A stretch of DNA of 64,000 nucleotides. It comes from Tolypeutes matacus (lineage: Eukaryota > Chordata > Mammalia > Cingulata > Chlamyphoridae). Of this stretch, positions 1-11,053 are shown in pieces; the first letter of the stretch is position 1, and every line of letters starts with the position of its first letter. The translations under genes were made by a program, and so were the position numbers. The stretch lies in NCBI GenBank assembly GCA_026826555.1, contig JAKSZT010054001.1, forward strand, positions 2,619,532 to 2,683,531, in the 5' to 3' direction. The notes under the pieces are model-generated. The model worked only from the letters and a program-made list of their open reading frames with translations. It ran no database searches and was not told the DNA's origin.

Positions 1-239
1 TCTGTTCTAATGCACTGATCACTCTGACTAACCTTATGCCAGCATCAACCTATCCCGATTACTACAACTTTAGAAAAAAAGTCTTTATATCTCAAAGGTC
101 AAATCCCACTTCCACCCAAACACCACCACCAAATTTTTCATCCTCGAGAGTATCTTGACTCTGCTCTACAATTTGATCTTTCATGCAACTTCTAGAATCA
201 GACTGATAACTTCTACATTAAATAATCAAAAACAAAAAA
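1..239. other. Unassigned AT-rich flank
   Basis: No coding frame, repeat family or RNA gene is recognised here. The base composition resembles the rest of the unannotated window. Confidence 0.5.
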
Positions 240-410
240 ATCCTGTTGAGACTTTGATTAGATATACAGATTAATTTAGGAGCATGCCATCTTTACAATA
301 GTGAATTTTCCAATCTGTGAGCATGATATAGTTCTCCATTTATTTAGGCAATTTAAATGTCTTTCAATAAAATTTTATAATTTTCTCCAAAACAAGGACT
401 AAATGTTCAT
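240..410 (-). repeat. L1 ORF2 fragment, antisense
   Basis: Read on the minus strand this resembles the part of mammalian L1 ORF2 downstream of the reverse transcriptase core. The plus strand has the familiar antisense phrases around 'attttccaatctgtgagcat' and 'ctccatttatttaggcaatt'. It is short and degraded with no frame left. Boundaries are approximate and come from recall of L1 sequence, not alignment. Confidence 0.6.
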
Positions 411-529
411 CTGTCATCAAAAATCATGGAGGCAAGAAGAAAGTGGTATGATGTATTTAAGGTTCTGAAACAGAAAAAATGCAAGCCAAGAATTTTTTAT
501 CTAGGAAAACTGTCCTTCAAAAATGACAG

Positions 530-1014
530 TGATATCAGAGTGGGCATCACCATCCCCAAATCTTCAGGAATGGGAAATGAACAAACAAAGGGTGAATGCA
601 ACTATGGACCAAAATAGACATTATTATTCTAGTAATGGAAGTACATGTAACATTGATATAAAGACAGCTGGCCAACAGAGTTTCTGAGGGGAGGGAGAGG
701 GAAGAATAGGTATAACACGATGCATTTTTGGGACACTGGCATTGTACTACATGATACTACAATGTTGGATACAGGCCATTATACATTTTGTCAAAACCTA
801 TAAAAATGTGTAGTACAAAGTGTAAACCATAATGTAAACTGTAGACCATGGTTAGTAGCAATACTTCAATATTTGTTCATCATTTGTAACAAAGGTACCA
901 CACTAATGAAAGATATTGTTAATGGGGGAAAATGTGAGAGGGTGAGGGGGTGGGGTTATATGGGAACCCTCTATATTTTTTTGTGTAATTTTTATGTAAT
1001 CTAAAACTTCTTTA
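530..1014 (+). repeat. L1-like 3'-end repeat, copy 1
   Basis: This segment shares long stretches with 11220-11700 (plus) and with 15100-15620 (minus). Shared blocks include 'acaggccattatacatttt', 'caccatccccaaatcctcaagattg'-like text and a terminal block with 'tatgggaa' then 'atgtaatctaaa' and an A-rich end. The organisation resembles the 3' untranslated region of an old mammalian L1, but I cannot name the subfamily. It ends directly against the L1 starting near 1030. A non-autonomous retroposon that borrowed an L1 tail is the alternative. Confidence 0.6.
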
Positions 1015-2938
1015 AGAAGAAAGAAGAAAAAAAGAAAAATGAACCAAAAAGAATGAGCGTGAGTTTAAAGTCTTCAGAGACAAACAAAAACTGACAGAGA
1101 ATGTTATCAAAAATCTAGATTTAGAAGAGATACTAAAGGGAGCACTACAGCCTAAAAGGAAAAAACAAGGTCAAGGGACTTGGGGAAGAGTGTAGAAATG
1201 AAGATTATTAGTAAGGGTAACTTAAAGGGTAAAAGGAGAGACAGGAGTAAGATTCGAAAATGGAAAGCAAAAGGATAAAATGTATGAAGTAAAATGCCTT
1301 TATAGTAATAACATTGATCATTAATGGATTGAACTCCCCAATCAAAATACATAACAGACAGAATGGATATAAATATTTGAGGCTTTCATGTGCTATCTAC
1401 AAGAGACTCACCCCAAAATTAGGGACCCAATCAGGTTGAAAGTAAAAGGCTCGAAAAATATAATCCATGCAAATAGTAACCAAAAAAGAACTGGAGTGGT
1501 GATACTAATATCGGAAAAAATAGAATTTAAATGCAACACTGTTAAAAGGAATGAGAGAGTCATTATATATTAATAAAAAGGACAATACACAAGAAGAAAT
1601 AATAGTCATAAATATTTATGCACCTAACCTGAGTGTCCCAAGATACATGAGAAATGCACTGGCAAAAGTGAAGGGAGAAACAGACATCTCTACAATAATA
1701 ATTGGAGACTTCAATATACCACTCTCAGCACTGGATAGAACATCTGGACAGAGGGTAAGCAAGGAAACAGAGAATAATATGATAAATGAACTGGACATAA
1801 CAGACATTTATAGAGTATTACACCCCAAAAGAGCAGGATATACATTCTTCTCAAGTACTTAACAATCCTTCTTCAGGACAGACCATATGTTGGGTCACAA
1901 GACAGGTCTCAGTAAATTTTAAAAAATTGTAATTATACAAAGAACTTTCTCTGATCATAATGGAATGAAGATAGAAATCAATAACACATGGAAAAAGGGA
2001 AAATTCACAGATACATGGAGATTAAACAACACACTCTTACATAGTCAGTGGGTCAAAGAAGAAATTACAAGAGAAATCAGCAAATATCTCGAGATGAATG
2101 AAAAGGGGAACACAACATATCAAAACCTATGGGAAGTAGTGAAGGCACTGCTGATAGGGAATTTTATAGCCCCCAATGCTTACATTTAAAAAGAAGAAAG
2201 AGCTAAAATTGAAGATCTAACTGCACACCTGGAGGAACAAGAAAAAGAAAAGCATACTAATCCCAAACTAAGCCAAAGGATAGAAATGGTAAAGATCAGA
2301 GCAGAAATAAATGAAGTTGAAAACCAAAAAACACTGAGAGATCAACAAAACCAAAAGTTGGTTCTATGAGAAGATAAAATCAACAATTCCTTAGCTAGAC
2401 TAATAAAGAAAAAAAAGAGAAAAGATGCAAATAAAATCAGAAATGAGAGGGGGGACATTACTAGTGACCCCACAAAAATAACAGAGATCATAAAAGGATA
2501 CTATGAACAACTGTACACCAAAAAAAACTAGTAAAGGTAGATGAAATAGACAAATTCCTAAAATACATGAACAACCTACATTGACCCTAAAAGAAATAGA
2601 AGACTTCAACAAACCAATCACAAGTAAAGGGATCAAAACAGTCATCAAAAACCTCCCAAAGATGTAAAGCCCAGGTCCAGATGGCTTCATAGGGGAATTC
2701 TAACCATCATTCAAAGAAGATTTAATACCAATCTTACTCCAGCTCTTTCAAAAAATTAAACAGGATAGAAAGTTACCAAAGTCATCTATGAAGCCAACAT
2801 CACCCTAATACCAAAACCATATAAAGATACTTCAAAAACAGAAAATTACAGACCAATCTCCCTAGTGAATATAGATGCAAAAATACTCAACAAAATACTT
2901 GCAAACGAAATACAAAAGCACATTAAAAGAACTATACA

Positions 2939-3037
2939 TTGGGGTCGGATGTGGCTCAACTGGTTGGACGTCCGTCTCCCATATGGAGGGACCTGGGTTC
3001 GATCCCCGGGACCTCCCGGTAAAAAAAAAAAAAAAAA
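2939..3037 (+). mobile_element. DAS-I-type tRNA-derived SINE
   Basis: A roughly 100-bp SINE with a tRNA-like head: A-box region 'gatgtggctcaactggttgg' and B-box region 'gggttcgatcccc', then a pure A tail. The direct repeat 'aaaagaactataca' flanks it (2925-2938 and 3038-3051). The host L1 ORF2 reading resumes after the second copy, so the insertion is clean. It would have used L1 machinery and an internal RNA polymerase III promoter. Confidence 0.9.
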
Positions 3038-4590
3038 AAAAGAACTATACACCACAATCAAGTGGGTTTTATCCCAGGCATGTAATGGTGATTCAATGCA
3101 AGAAAATCAATTAGTATAATAAACCACATTAATAAACTGAAGAAGAAAAATCACATGGTCTTCACAATTGACAAAGAAAAGGCACTTGAAAAAACACAGC
3201 ATAATTTCTTAATAAAAACAATCTGAAAGATAGGAGTAGAAGGAAACCTTCACAACATGGTTAAGTGCATATATGAAAAAAATACAGTTAACATTGTACT
3301 CAGTGGTGACAGACTGAAAGCTTTCCTACCAAGACTGGGAACAAGACAAGGATGCCCACTGTCACCAGGGTTATTCAATACTGTGCTAGAAATAGTAGCT
3401 AGAACAATTAAACAATAAAAAGAAATAAAAGGCACCCAAATAGGAAAGGAAGAAGAAAAACTTTCACTATTCGCTGCTGATATGATCCTATATCTAGAAA
3501 ATCCTGAAAAATCCATAACAAAGCTACTAGAACTAATAGATGAGCTCAGCAAAGTGGCGGGATACAAGATTAGCATGCAAAAATCAGTAGCATTTCTATA
3601 CACTACTGATGAGCAATCTGGGGAAGAAATCAGAAAAAAATTCCATTTACAATAGCTAGTAAAAGAATAAAATATTTTGGAATAAACTTAACCAATGACA
3701 TAAGGACCTGTATTGAGAAAACTACAAAACATTGCTAAAAGAAACTGAAGAAGACCTAAATAAGTGGAAGGCCATTGCATGTTCATGGATTGGATGACCA
3801 AATATTGTTAAGATATCAATATTACCCCAACTGATTTACAGATTCAACACAATCCCAAGAAAAATCCCAACAGCCTTTTTTACAGTAATCGAAAAGTCAA
3901 TTATAAAATTTATTTGGAAGGGTAAAGGGCCCCAAATAGCCAAACATGTACTAAAAATGAAGAATGAAGTTGGAGGACACTCACTTCCTGACTTTAAAGC
4001 ATATTATTTAGCTACAATGGTAAAAACAGCATGGTACTGGCAAAAAGATAGACATAGTGACCAATGGAACCAAATGAATAATTCAGAAACAGACTCTCAC
4101 ATTTAGGGCCACATGATATGTGACAAGACTGTCAAACCCACCCATCTGGGACAGAACAGTCTATTCAACAAATGGTGCTGGGAGAACTGAATACCCATAG
4201 CTAAAAGAAAGAGGACCCTTACCTCACACCTTATGCAAAAATTAACTCAGAATGGATCAAGGATCTATGTATAAAGTTAGAACCATAAAACTCCTAGAAG
4301 AAAATGTAGGAAAACTTCAAGATCTTGTGATAGGTGGTGGTTTCTTAAACCTTACACCTAAAGCATGAGGAATGAAAGAAAAAATATATAAATGGTACCT
4401 CCTCAAAATTAAACACGTTTGTGCTTCAAGTGACTTTGGTGAGAAAGTGAAAAGTTAGCCTACTAAGTGGGAGAAATTTTTCAGAAACCACATAACCGAT
4501 AAAGGTTTGATCTGCATGTTATATAAAGAGATCATACAACTCAATGACAAAAAGACAAGACAAGCAGCCCAATTAAAAAAGAGGCAAAAG

Positions 4591-4767
4591 GGAGGCGGCT
4601 GTGGCTCAATCAGTGGGGCTCCCGTTTGCCATATGGGAGGCCCCGGGTTCGGTTCCCGGGGCCTCCTGGTGGGCGTGGGCCCGCCCGCACGGCGTGGTTG
4701 GCTGACCCAGCGAGCACAAGCAGCAAGTGGGGGATAAATGAATAAATAAATAAAAATCTTTAAAAAA
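4591..4767 (+). mobile_element. DAS-III-type tRNA-derived SINE
   Basis: Begins 'ggaggcggctgtggctcaat', has the B-box-like block 'ccgggttcggttcccgg', then a GC-rich body with 'cacggcgtggttggctgacc', then an AATAAATAAA tail with 'aatctt' and poly(A). The 16-bp repeat 'aaaaaagaggcaaaag' lies at 4575-4590 and 4768-4783. It interrupts the L1 ORF2 relic near its 3' end. Confidence 0.92.
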
Positions 4768-6390
4768 AAAAAAGAGGCAAAAGACTTGAACAGAAATTTT
4801 TCCAAAGAAGAAACAGAAATGGCCAAAAAGCACATGAAAAGATTTTCAACATCACTAGCTATTAGGGAAATGCAGAGCAAAACTACAATGAGATATCATT
4901 CCATGCTTCACACAATGGTCATTATTAAAACAAAACAAAACAAACAAACAAAAAACCAGAACACTACAAGTGCTGTAGAGGATGTGGAGAAATGGGAACA
5001 CTCCTTCACTGTTGGTGGGAATGTGAAAATGGTGCATCCTCTGTGGAGGATAGTTTGGCCATTCCTCAGGAAGCTAAATATAGCATGGCCGTATGAACCA
5101 GCAATCACGTTACTAGTAATATATATATTCAGAAGAACTGAAAGTAAGGATATGAACTGACATTTGCACACCAATGCTCAGAGAAGCATTATTCACAATT
5201 GCTAAAATACAGAACCAGCCCAAGTGTCCATTAGCAGATGAAGGGCTAAACAAAATGTGCTATATACAGCAAGGGAATACTATTCAGGCTCTAAGAAGAA
5301 ATGAAATTGGCATGCATATGACAACATGGACAAACCTTGAGGATATTATGTTGAATGAAATAAGCCAGATACAAAAGGATACCGAATGGTCTCACTAATA
5401 TGAACCAAATACAATGAGTAAACTCACAGGCAAAAACATAGGTTAGTAGTAGATAGAATGTGGGTTGAGAATGGGAGCTGATGCTTAATGTATATAGAAT
5501 TTTTGGTAAGATTTATTGTAAACATGTGGAAATGAATAGAGTTGATGGTAACACATTAATAATGAGTATAAAAAACACTGCTGATTTATTTATAAATGTG
5601 ATTGCAGCTGAAGGGGTAGTCTGTGGACATAAATGTCAATTGAAAGGAAGCTAGAAAATAATCTAGGAAATGTATAACAGTGATTTCAGTGGTAGATGAA
5701 AATTGTGGTTAAGAGTATAAATATAAAAATGTTCTTCTTTTACAAAGTGTTAAGAATATGGTGATATATGGGGAAATTATAACTAATGTAACTTATGGAT
5801 GATAGTTAACATTAATATTGCAATATTTTGCAACAATGGCAAAGAAGCTATTTAATCAATTCTAAGGGACAACAATAGGGGAGTATAAGGGAATATGGTA
5901 TTTCTCCTTTTGGAGTAATGAAAATGTTCTAAAATTGTCTGTGGTGACGACAGCACAACCGTGCTATGAAAATATTAGCCACTGAATATACACTTTAAAT
6001 GGATTGTACAAAGCATGGGACTGTATAACACAGAAAACCCTGTGGTGGAAGATGGGCTATGATTAACAGAACAAATATGAGACTGTTCTCTCATGAACTA
6101 TAATAATTATATATTACTAATACAGGGTGTTAATCGGGTGGGTTGGGGAAAATACACTAACTGTAAGATATGGGCTATAGTTACTAGCAATATGTTGACA
6201 ATGCTCTTTCACAGTTTGTAAAAAATGTTTCACAGCAACGTAAGGTTTTGTGGTGAGATGAAGTATGGAAGCCCTGTTTGAGGATATGCATGTTTGTTTT
6301 TTAAGTTCACAACTTTTACTATACACTTACTGTTTATATATGTTCATGTATGAATGATATACTTCAATAAAATTATATATCTATAAAAGA

Positions 6391-7925
6391 AAGAGTTATA
6401 TATTTTTATCATTTGTAATAGTACATTTTCAGTGTTATGTATCTCTACTACTTTCTATTGATAATTGCCAACTAGTTCTTTGGCTTTTTTTGTGGGGGGG
6501 GGTGGGTCTGCCTCAAAATAAGTTCTCTTTTTGATCTGAACATTCTGAACCTGTCTTTACAACCACATAAAAATTATACTTCACAACACAAATATAATTT
6601 GGGCTTTACTATTTGCTTTTAGCTTTAACAAATGTATTCAAGAAAAAGGCTACAGGAGTAGTAGGAGGGGAAATTTTGATTAAAAGTCAAATAAGAAGGG
6701 CAAAATAAAAACTAGAGAAAGTTGGTAAGTAAAGCAAAGAACACTGAGATAAATGTGGCATGGTGAGAGAAGAATTTTACAAAGTGACAAAAGAACATTT
6801 CAGTCACATTCAAGTAATTCAAAGGTAATGAGTCTTCACATGGCAGAGGATATGTGGACTTCATAGGGAACAGCATATTGATACTAGTTTAGACAGTTCA
6901 AGTCTGAGAAAGCAGGCTGATAAAGATGGCTGAGAGTTTTAAGGCCCATACATCTTGACGTGAAAAGAAGGAAATTAAGAACCACATTTAACTTACATCA
7001 AGTATCATGAGTGTTGACAACATGCACTGCAAATCTCTTTCCTCAAGCATCTCATCCTGGTTACCTCCACCGGGAGCTCTTAGCTGCAGAACTCTGCCCT
7101 GTTGTCTGTAAGTAGGGACTGGCTGCAGTCAGAAAAATGGGCAATACTTTCCAACTCAGAATGACAGGAAACAAGCAGAACTATTTAGATGCTCAATTAA
7201 AATGTACCTTTAATTTTCCAATCAAGCTCTCTAACTTCATAGATGTGTTTGGTGGATTTCTTTTTCCTTTCAGCATAGGAAAACCTAAATTTCAAATCAT
7301 TCAACTCACCACTGAAACATAATTGACAAATTTACACTTCATTAACAACACTGAAAATAGGAAAAAAGTTAAATATCACCTGTACTAAGGTATGTCTCTG
7401 CAAAACAAAATTTTTAAAATGTGTCATAAATGATAATCTTTTAAAAGTGACTCACTGAATTACAAAATAAGTGAATAACATAAGGTTCCATTGTGTGTGT
7501 GTGCGCGCGCACATGCGCGAGCACAGGAGGAATTGGGAGAGTTATGAATTGTGATGAGGTAATAAGAAATTTGCATTATACAGGAGAAAGAGACTGGCGA
7601 ATTAGATGTTAAAGTACATCACAGTTCAACATAATCTCTAATAGGATACACTAACTTATTAAGCTTTATAAAACTGTATTATACTGTATTTAAAACTATA
7701 TATATCAGGCTTCTGGTTCAAGAGAGCCTCTCATTCTTCTAAAACTTACACAAAGATACATACAAACAAATAAATTAAAATAAAGTCATATGAATTAGCA
7801 TGGATCAAGTGTGAAAGAGTACCCATCAGGGGATTAAACCTGGTTACCTCATATGGAATGGGATTGACAAGGACGGTGATGAGAGAGGGGAAATCATTAA
7901 CTTACATTTTTTATTTGTAACAAGA
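6391..7925. other. Unassigned AT-rich intergenic stretch
   Basis: About 1.5 kb without a recognised gene or dispersed repeat. It contains short poly(T)/G-rich and TG/CG runs. The longest open frames are about 60 codons with no family resemblance. Degenerate old repeats cannot be excluded without a library search. Confidence 0.5.
7492..7524. repeat. (TG)n(CG)n alternating purine-pyrimidine tract
   Basis: A TG run passes into 'gtgcgcgcgcacatgcgcg', giving about 30 bp of almost strictly alternating purine and pyrimidine. Such tracts are classic candidates for left-handed DNA. CpG-rich alternation is unusual in this otherwise CpG-poor window. Confidence 0.8.
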
Positions 7926-8331
7926 ATGGTAAAAATATTTTAAAGGAAAAAAATGAAACCATAAAAGTTCCAGAAATATACATAGGATGAATTTATTTAC
8001 ACTCTAAGTAGTAAAAGTAACATATAAAATGGAGAAGTCACAAGCAAAAAGAATAATGAACATGATGACCTAAAAATTAAATCTCCTGCATTAAAAATAC
8101 CATAAAAAGTCAGAACTAAATAAGCATAGACTAGGGAAAATATGCTCATCATATTAACTAATAAAATGCTAATTTCTGAATTTTATACAGTTATATGAAA
8201 TCAAGAAAAATCAATAAGAGAGACTATGAGCATAGATCATGGCAAAAGAAACACAAATGACAAGGAAACATGAAATATGATCAACCTCACTCACAACAAA
8301 AGAAACACAGATCAAAAAACCAATATACCAG
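7926..8331 (+). repeat. Old L1 ORF2 3' fragment, first part
   Basis: Matches the general text of the ORF2 C-terminal half of ancient L1, such as 'aaaatgaaaccataaaagt' and near 8265 'catgaaatatgatcaacctc'. Similar L1 text resumes at 9336, suggesting one element split by later insertions. Boundaries and orientation come from recalled L1 phrases. Confidence 0.5.
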
Positions 8332-8746
8332 ACACAGATGTGGCTCAACCAGTTGGGCATCCACCTACCACATGGGAGGTCCCGGGTTTGGGTCAGTGCC
8401 TCCTAGAGAAGACAAGCAGACACCCGCACCCATCGCAACAAGAGCTAGATGCCACACCCCGCCGCAACAAGAGCTAGAGACCGCACCCTGCCACAATGAG
8501 CAGACGCCTAAACGAGCATATGCCACAGGCCAGCAGACGCAGCAGCCAGCAGGGAGTGAGTGTGGCTCAGGCCCTTGGGCATCAGCCTCCCATGTGGGAG
8601 GTCCCGGTTTAGTTCCTGGTGCCTCCTGGAAAAGGTGAGCAAACAATAAGCAGACAGACAAAGAAAACCATCTACAGGAGGGGGGGGATAAATCAAAAAT
8701 AAAATAAATAAAGTAAAAAATAAGTAAATCTTTTTAAAAATGTGAT
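8332..8746 (+). mobile_element. Dimeric DAS-type SINE
   Basis: Contains two tRNA-like heads in tandem. The first starts near 8337 ('tgtggctcaaccagttggg', then 'ggtcccgggtttgggtc'). The second starts near 8560 ('tgtggctcaggcccttggg', then 'ggtcccggtttagttcc'). Between them lie degenerate repeats of 'cgcaacaagagctaga'. The tail has a G run, 'ataaat' repeats and 'aaatctttt'. Near-matching flanks 'aaaaaaccaatatacca' (8315-8331) and 'aaaaaaacaatatacta' (8747-8763) support a single insertion as a dimer. Confidence 0.85.
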
Positions 8747-9335
8747 TAAAAAAACAATATACTAGAGTGATATAAGGACTAATGGAATAGAATTGAGTCC
8801 AGAAATAAACCCATATATCAATGGTCAGTTGATTTTTCTACAAGGTTCCCAAGATCATTCAATGAGAAAAGACTCTTTAACTAATGGTGCTGGGAAAACC
8901 AGATATGCACATGCAAAAGAATGAATTTGGACTCCATATACAAAATTAACTCAAAATGGATCAAAAATCTAAATGTAAGGGCTAAATTATAAAACTCGTA
9001 TAAGAAAGCACAGGGGTAAATATTCATGACCTTCCATTTGGCAATGTATTCTTAGATATGACAGCAAAAACATGAGCAACAAAAGAAAAAAATACATAAA
9101 TTGGACTTCATCAAAATTGAAGACATTTGTATATCAGAGGATATACTATGAAGTAAAAAGATACCCTACAGAAAGGGGTCTCCTCTAGAGATGATGAAAA
9201 TGTTTTGGAACTGGATAGAGGTAATGGATGCACAACATTATGAATATATACTAAAGGCCACTGAATGATACCCTTTAAAATGGTTAATTTTATGTTATAT
9301 GAATCTCACTTCAATAAGATAACAATATTTATCTT
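8747..9335 (+). repeat. L1 ORF2 end and 3' UTR fragment
   Basis: Contains L1 text in forward order: 'aatggtgctgggaaaacc', 'aaattaactcaaaatggatc', 'gacttcatcaaaattgaaga', followed by 3'-UTR-like text ending 'gaatctcacttcaataagat'. A large internal part is missing between 9170 and 9190. It appears to sit inside the older L1 relic that resumes downstream. Confidence 0.7.
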
Positions 9336-9598
9336 TTTCACTTATCACATAGATAAACAGCAAAAAGACATATGGGTGAGGAGAAACAGGAATTTTCATA
9401 TCTCATTGTTGTGGCTATAAATTGGTATAATATTTTTCAATTTGATGCAATCCAGTACTTCCATTCCACTGACAGGAATTTTCCTCACAATTTTCTAAAC
9501 TATGCCAAGTTACAGTTACAAGCATGTCCACTGTAGCATTTTTTTCTTATAAGAAAGAACTGGAAACAACCTAAAATATCCATCATTTAAGAAATTAT
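9336..9598 (+). repeat. Old L1 ORF2 3' fragment, second part
   Basis: Resembles the continuation of the L1 relic at 7926-8331. 'gaggagaaacaggaattttc', 'taaattggtataatatt', 'cagtacttccattccact' and 'agaactggaaacaacctaaa' occur in the usual L1 order. It stops abruptly near 9598 where GC-rich sequence begins. Confidence 0.6.
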
Positions 9599-9921
9599 AT
9601 GCTGGGCAGGAAGGAAGTCATGGCAGTGGTGGTGGTAGCAGTGGCTGCGGCTGCAGCTGCGGCAGCGACAGCAGGAGCAGTGGTACCGCCAGTTAAGCTC
9701 AGAGAAAGGAGAGACCCAGGGTCAGAGAAAAGAGAGTCTGTCCCTCCAGCTGGGCCTGGGGCATCTGAGTCAACAACAGATTAAAAATGAAGATGATACT
9801 CAGTTTGTTAGTAAAGGACCATCAAGAACTGTTCTTGAATACAATGATCTGGTCTATGGTGATGAGGAACAGCCTAGCACCTATCATAGTAACATTCTGT
9901 GCACTAAAATGCCAAAACATT

Positions 9922-10430
9922 AGCCAGTGGCCACTAGATGCTTTCGGGGCAGGGAAGGGAAAAGCAGTTGTTATACAGGTGCTTTTTCAGGACTTCAGAA
10001 TTATCCTGAGTGACATTACAATGACAGATATAGGCCATTTTACATCAGCATGTAACATGCAGAACTGTGTGGGAGAGAGTGTGGTCTACAATGTGTACTA
10101 TGGTCCATGCTTAATGGCAAAGCCCCAGGATATGTATATCCATTGCAGGTGATGTGCCACACTAATGAAAGATGTTTATGTAGGATGTTATGAGAGGTGT
10201 GGGAGGTGGGGAACATGGGAATCCCTGTAATTTTTTTTTTTTTTAACCGGGAGGTCCCGGGGATCGAACCCTGGTCCCTCCATATGGGAGACGGATGCCC
10301 AACCATTTGAGCCACGTCCGTGCCATCCCTGTAATTTTTGTGTAGCATTTATGTAATCTAAGCATCTTTTAAAACATATATATACATATAACATTTATGT
10401 AAGCAAATGCAAAAAAATAAATAAAACAGT
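9922..10430 (+). repeat. L1-like 3'-end repeat, copy 2
   Basis: Starts near 'agccagtggccactagatg' and ends with 'catgggaatccctgtaattt', 'atgtaatctaagcatctttt' and an A-rich tail. The block 'gtatatccattgcaggtgat' is shared with 35363-35400. Similar flanks 'aaaatgccaaaa' (about 9906) and 'aaaatgtcaaaa' (about 10462) look like an old target-site duplication, so it probably split the surrounding pseudogene-like block. A DAS-I SINE lies inside its 3' part. Confidence 0.6.
10236..10324 (-). mobile_element. DAS-I-type SINE, antisense
   Basis: The minus strand reads 'cacggacgtggctcaaatgg' through 'agggttcgatccccgggacc' and ends in poly(A), seen as poly(T) at the plus-strand left end. Perfect flanking repeats 'atccctgtaattttt' occur at 10221-10235 and 10325-10339. 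It is inserted in the terminal block of an L1-like 3' end. Confidence 0.9.
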
Positions 10431-11053
10431 AGAACTGAAACACCTAAAAAAAATAAAAAATAAAATGTCAAAAACGACATGGTGATAAATTTTTAAAAGT
10501 TTTTTTAAATATGAAAACGCATAAAGTAACGGTAGGAACAAAAACCACTGTGGATGTGGATCATCTAAGTCAAAGGAACTGAAGGAACTAAATTTTGAAT
10601 ATGTTGAATGACCAATCATTGAAAAAAACCATCATGCTCATCAAAGAGAGAAATAATCCTGTGAATCCAGAGTGTTGGAACGAAAAACAAGCATTTATTC
10701 TTACAGAACAGAACAAACGGCTTGAAATAAAAGAAGTTTATAAATGAATTTGCACAAATTTTTTAAATTGAAGTGAAAGTGTACTGAAAAATCATCAAGT
10801 AGAGATGTAGCAGCTAGTATGACTGGAACAGTAAAGAGAGTAAAAGAAGGTATGTTGCAGATATCTTGATGAATGACAACTGCAGTTTGCAGTGGCAGGG
10901 CAAAACAAACTTATTTAATGAGAAATTAAAGATAATAAAGTGGACAATATCAAGACAGTTTCAGCAAATGTGTAATGAATAAGGTAAGTTACTTTTCAAA
11001 GATCAGGAAAGAATTGACAAAATTATCGTCTGAAATCAGAATTAAATATCTCA

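Larger units (their letters stand above)
1330..5158 (+). pseudogene. L1 ORF2 (endonuclease/reverse transcriptase), degenerate
   Basis: Stop-interrupted remains of L1 ORF2, whose intact form nicks target DNA and reverse-transcribes L1 RNA. Near 1389-1470 the frame gives 'LQETHPKIRD', the start of the AP-type endonuclease region. Around 1610-1730 'NIYAPN' and 'IIGDFN' are visible, and 'SDHNGMKIEIN' follows near 1950-1985, matching the metal- and DNA-binding endonuclease motifs. RT text begins near 2850 ('[19 protein letters not shown]') and resumes after a SINE. Near 3460-3490 the catalytic motif reads FAAD instead of the usual FADD/YADD. The C-terminal stretch near 4786-5158 ('[21 protein letters not shown]') precedes the end. 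Several frame changes and stops make it non-functional. Confidence 0.85.
1030..6390 (+). mobile_element. 5'-truncated LINE-1 element
   Basis: This is a LINE-1 retrotransposon lacking the 5' UTR and ORF1. About 300 bp of unassigned lead sequence is followed by a broken ORF2 (about 1330-5158) in the order endonuclease, reverse transcriptase, C-terminal region, and then by a long non-coding 3' region to an A-rich end near 6390. The element is interrupted by two tRNA-derived SINEs, each with its own target-site duplication, so it is older than both. Its own duplications could not be fixed with confidence, and both ends are approximate. It begins just after the A-rich tail of another L1-like 3' end. 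Confidence 0.85.
9599..10860 (+). pseudogene. Unidentified processed-pseudogene-like block, interrupted
   Basis: GC-rich, CpG-containing sequence starts sharply at the edge of an old L1 relic. The frame from 9599 encodes a valine/alanine-rich stretch, then [15 protein letters not shown] and a stop at 9782. A different frame reads on with [19 protein letters not shown] and [12 protein letters not shown] to about 9920, where an L1-like 3' end is inserted. After the insertion (from about 10462) coding-like text such as [19 protein letters not shown] and [19 protein letters not shown] continues with stops and frame changes. I do not recognise the parent gene. The sharp GC rise, an alanine-rich start and the absence of splice signals suggest a spliced mRNA copy, but chance open frames remain possible. 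Confidence 0.4.

Noticed and set aside
1388..1862. A separate endonuclease gene
   Set aside because: The endonuclease text is the N-terminal part of L1 ORF2 and is followed by RT remains; it is broken by stops.
2939..3037. Possible functional tRNA gene
   Set aside because: A and B boxes are present, but the cloverleaf is incomplete, an A tail follows and target-site duplications flank it, so it is a SINE. The same holds for the other DAS copies.
4455..4880. 141-codon minus-strand open frame
   Set aside because: It runs across a DAS-III SINE and the surrounding L1 relic in antisense; the composition reflects the SINE.
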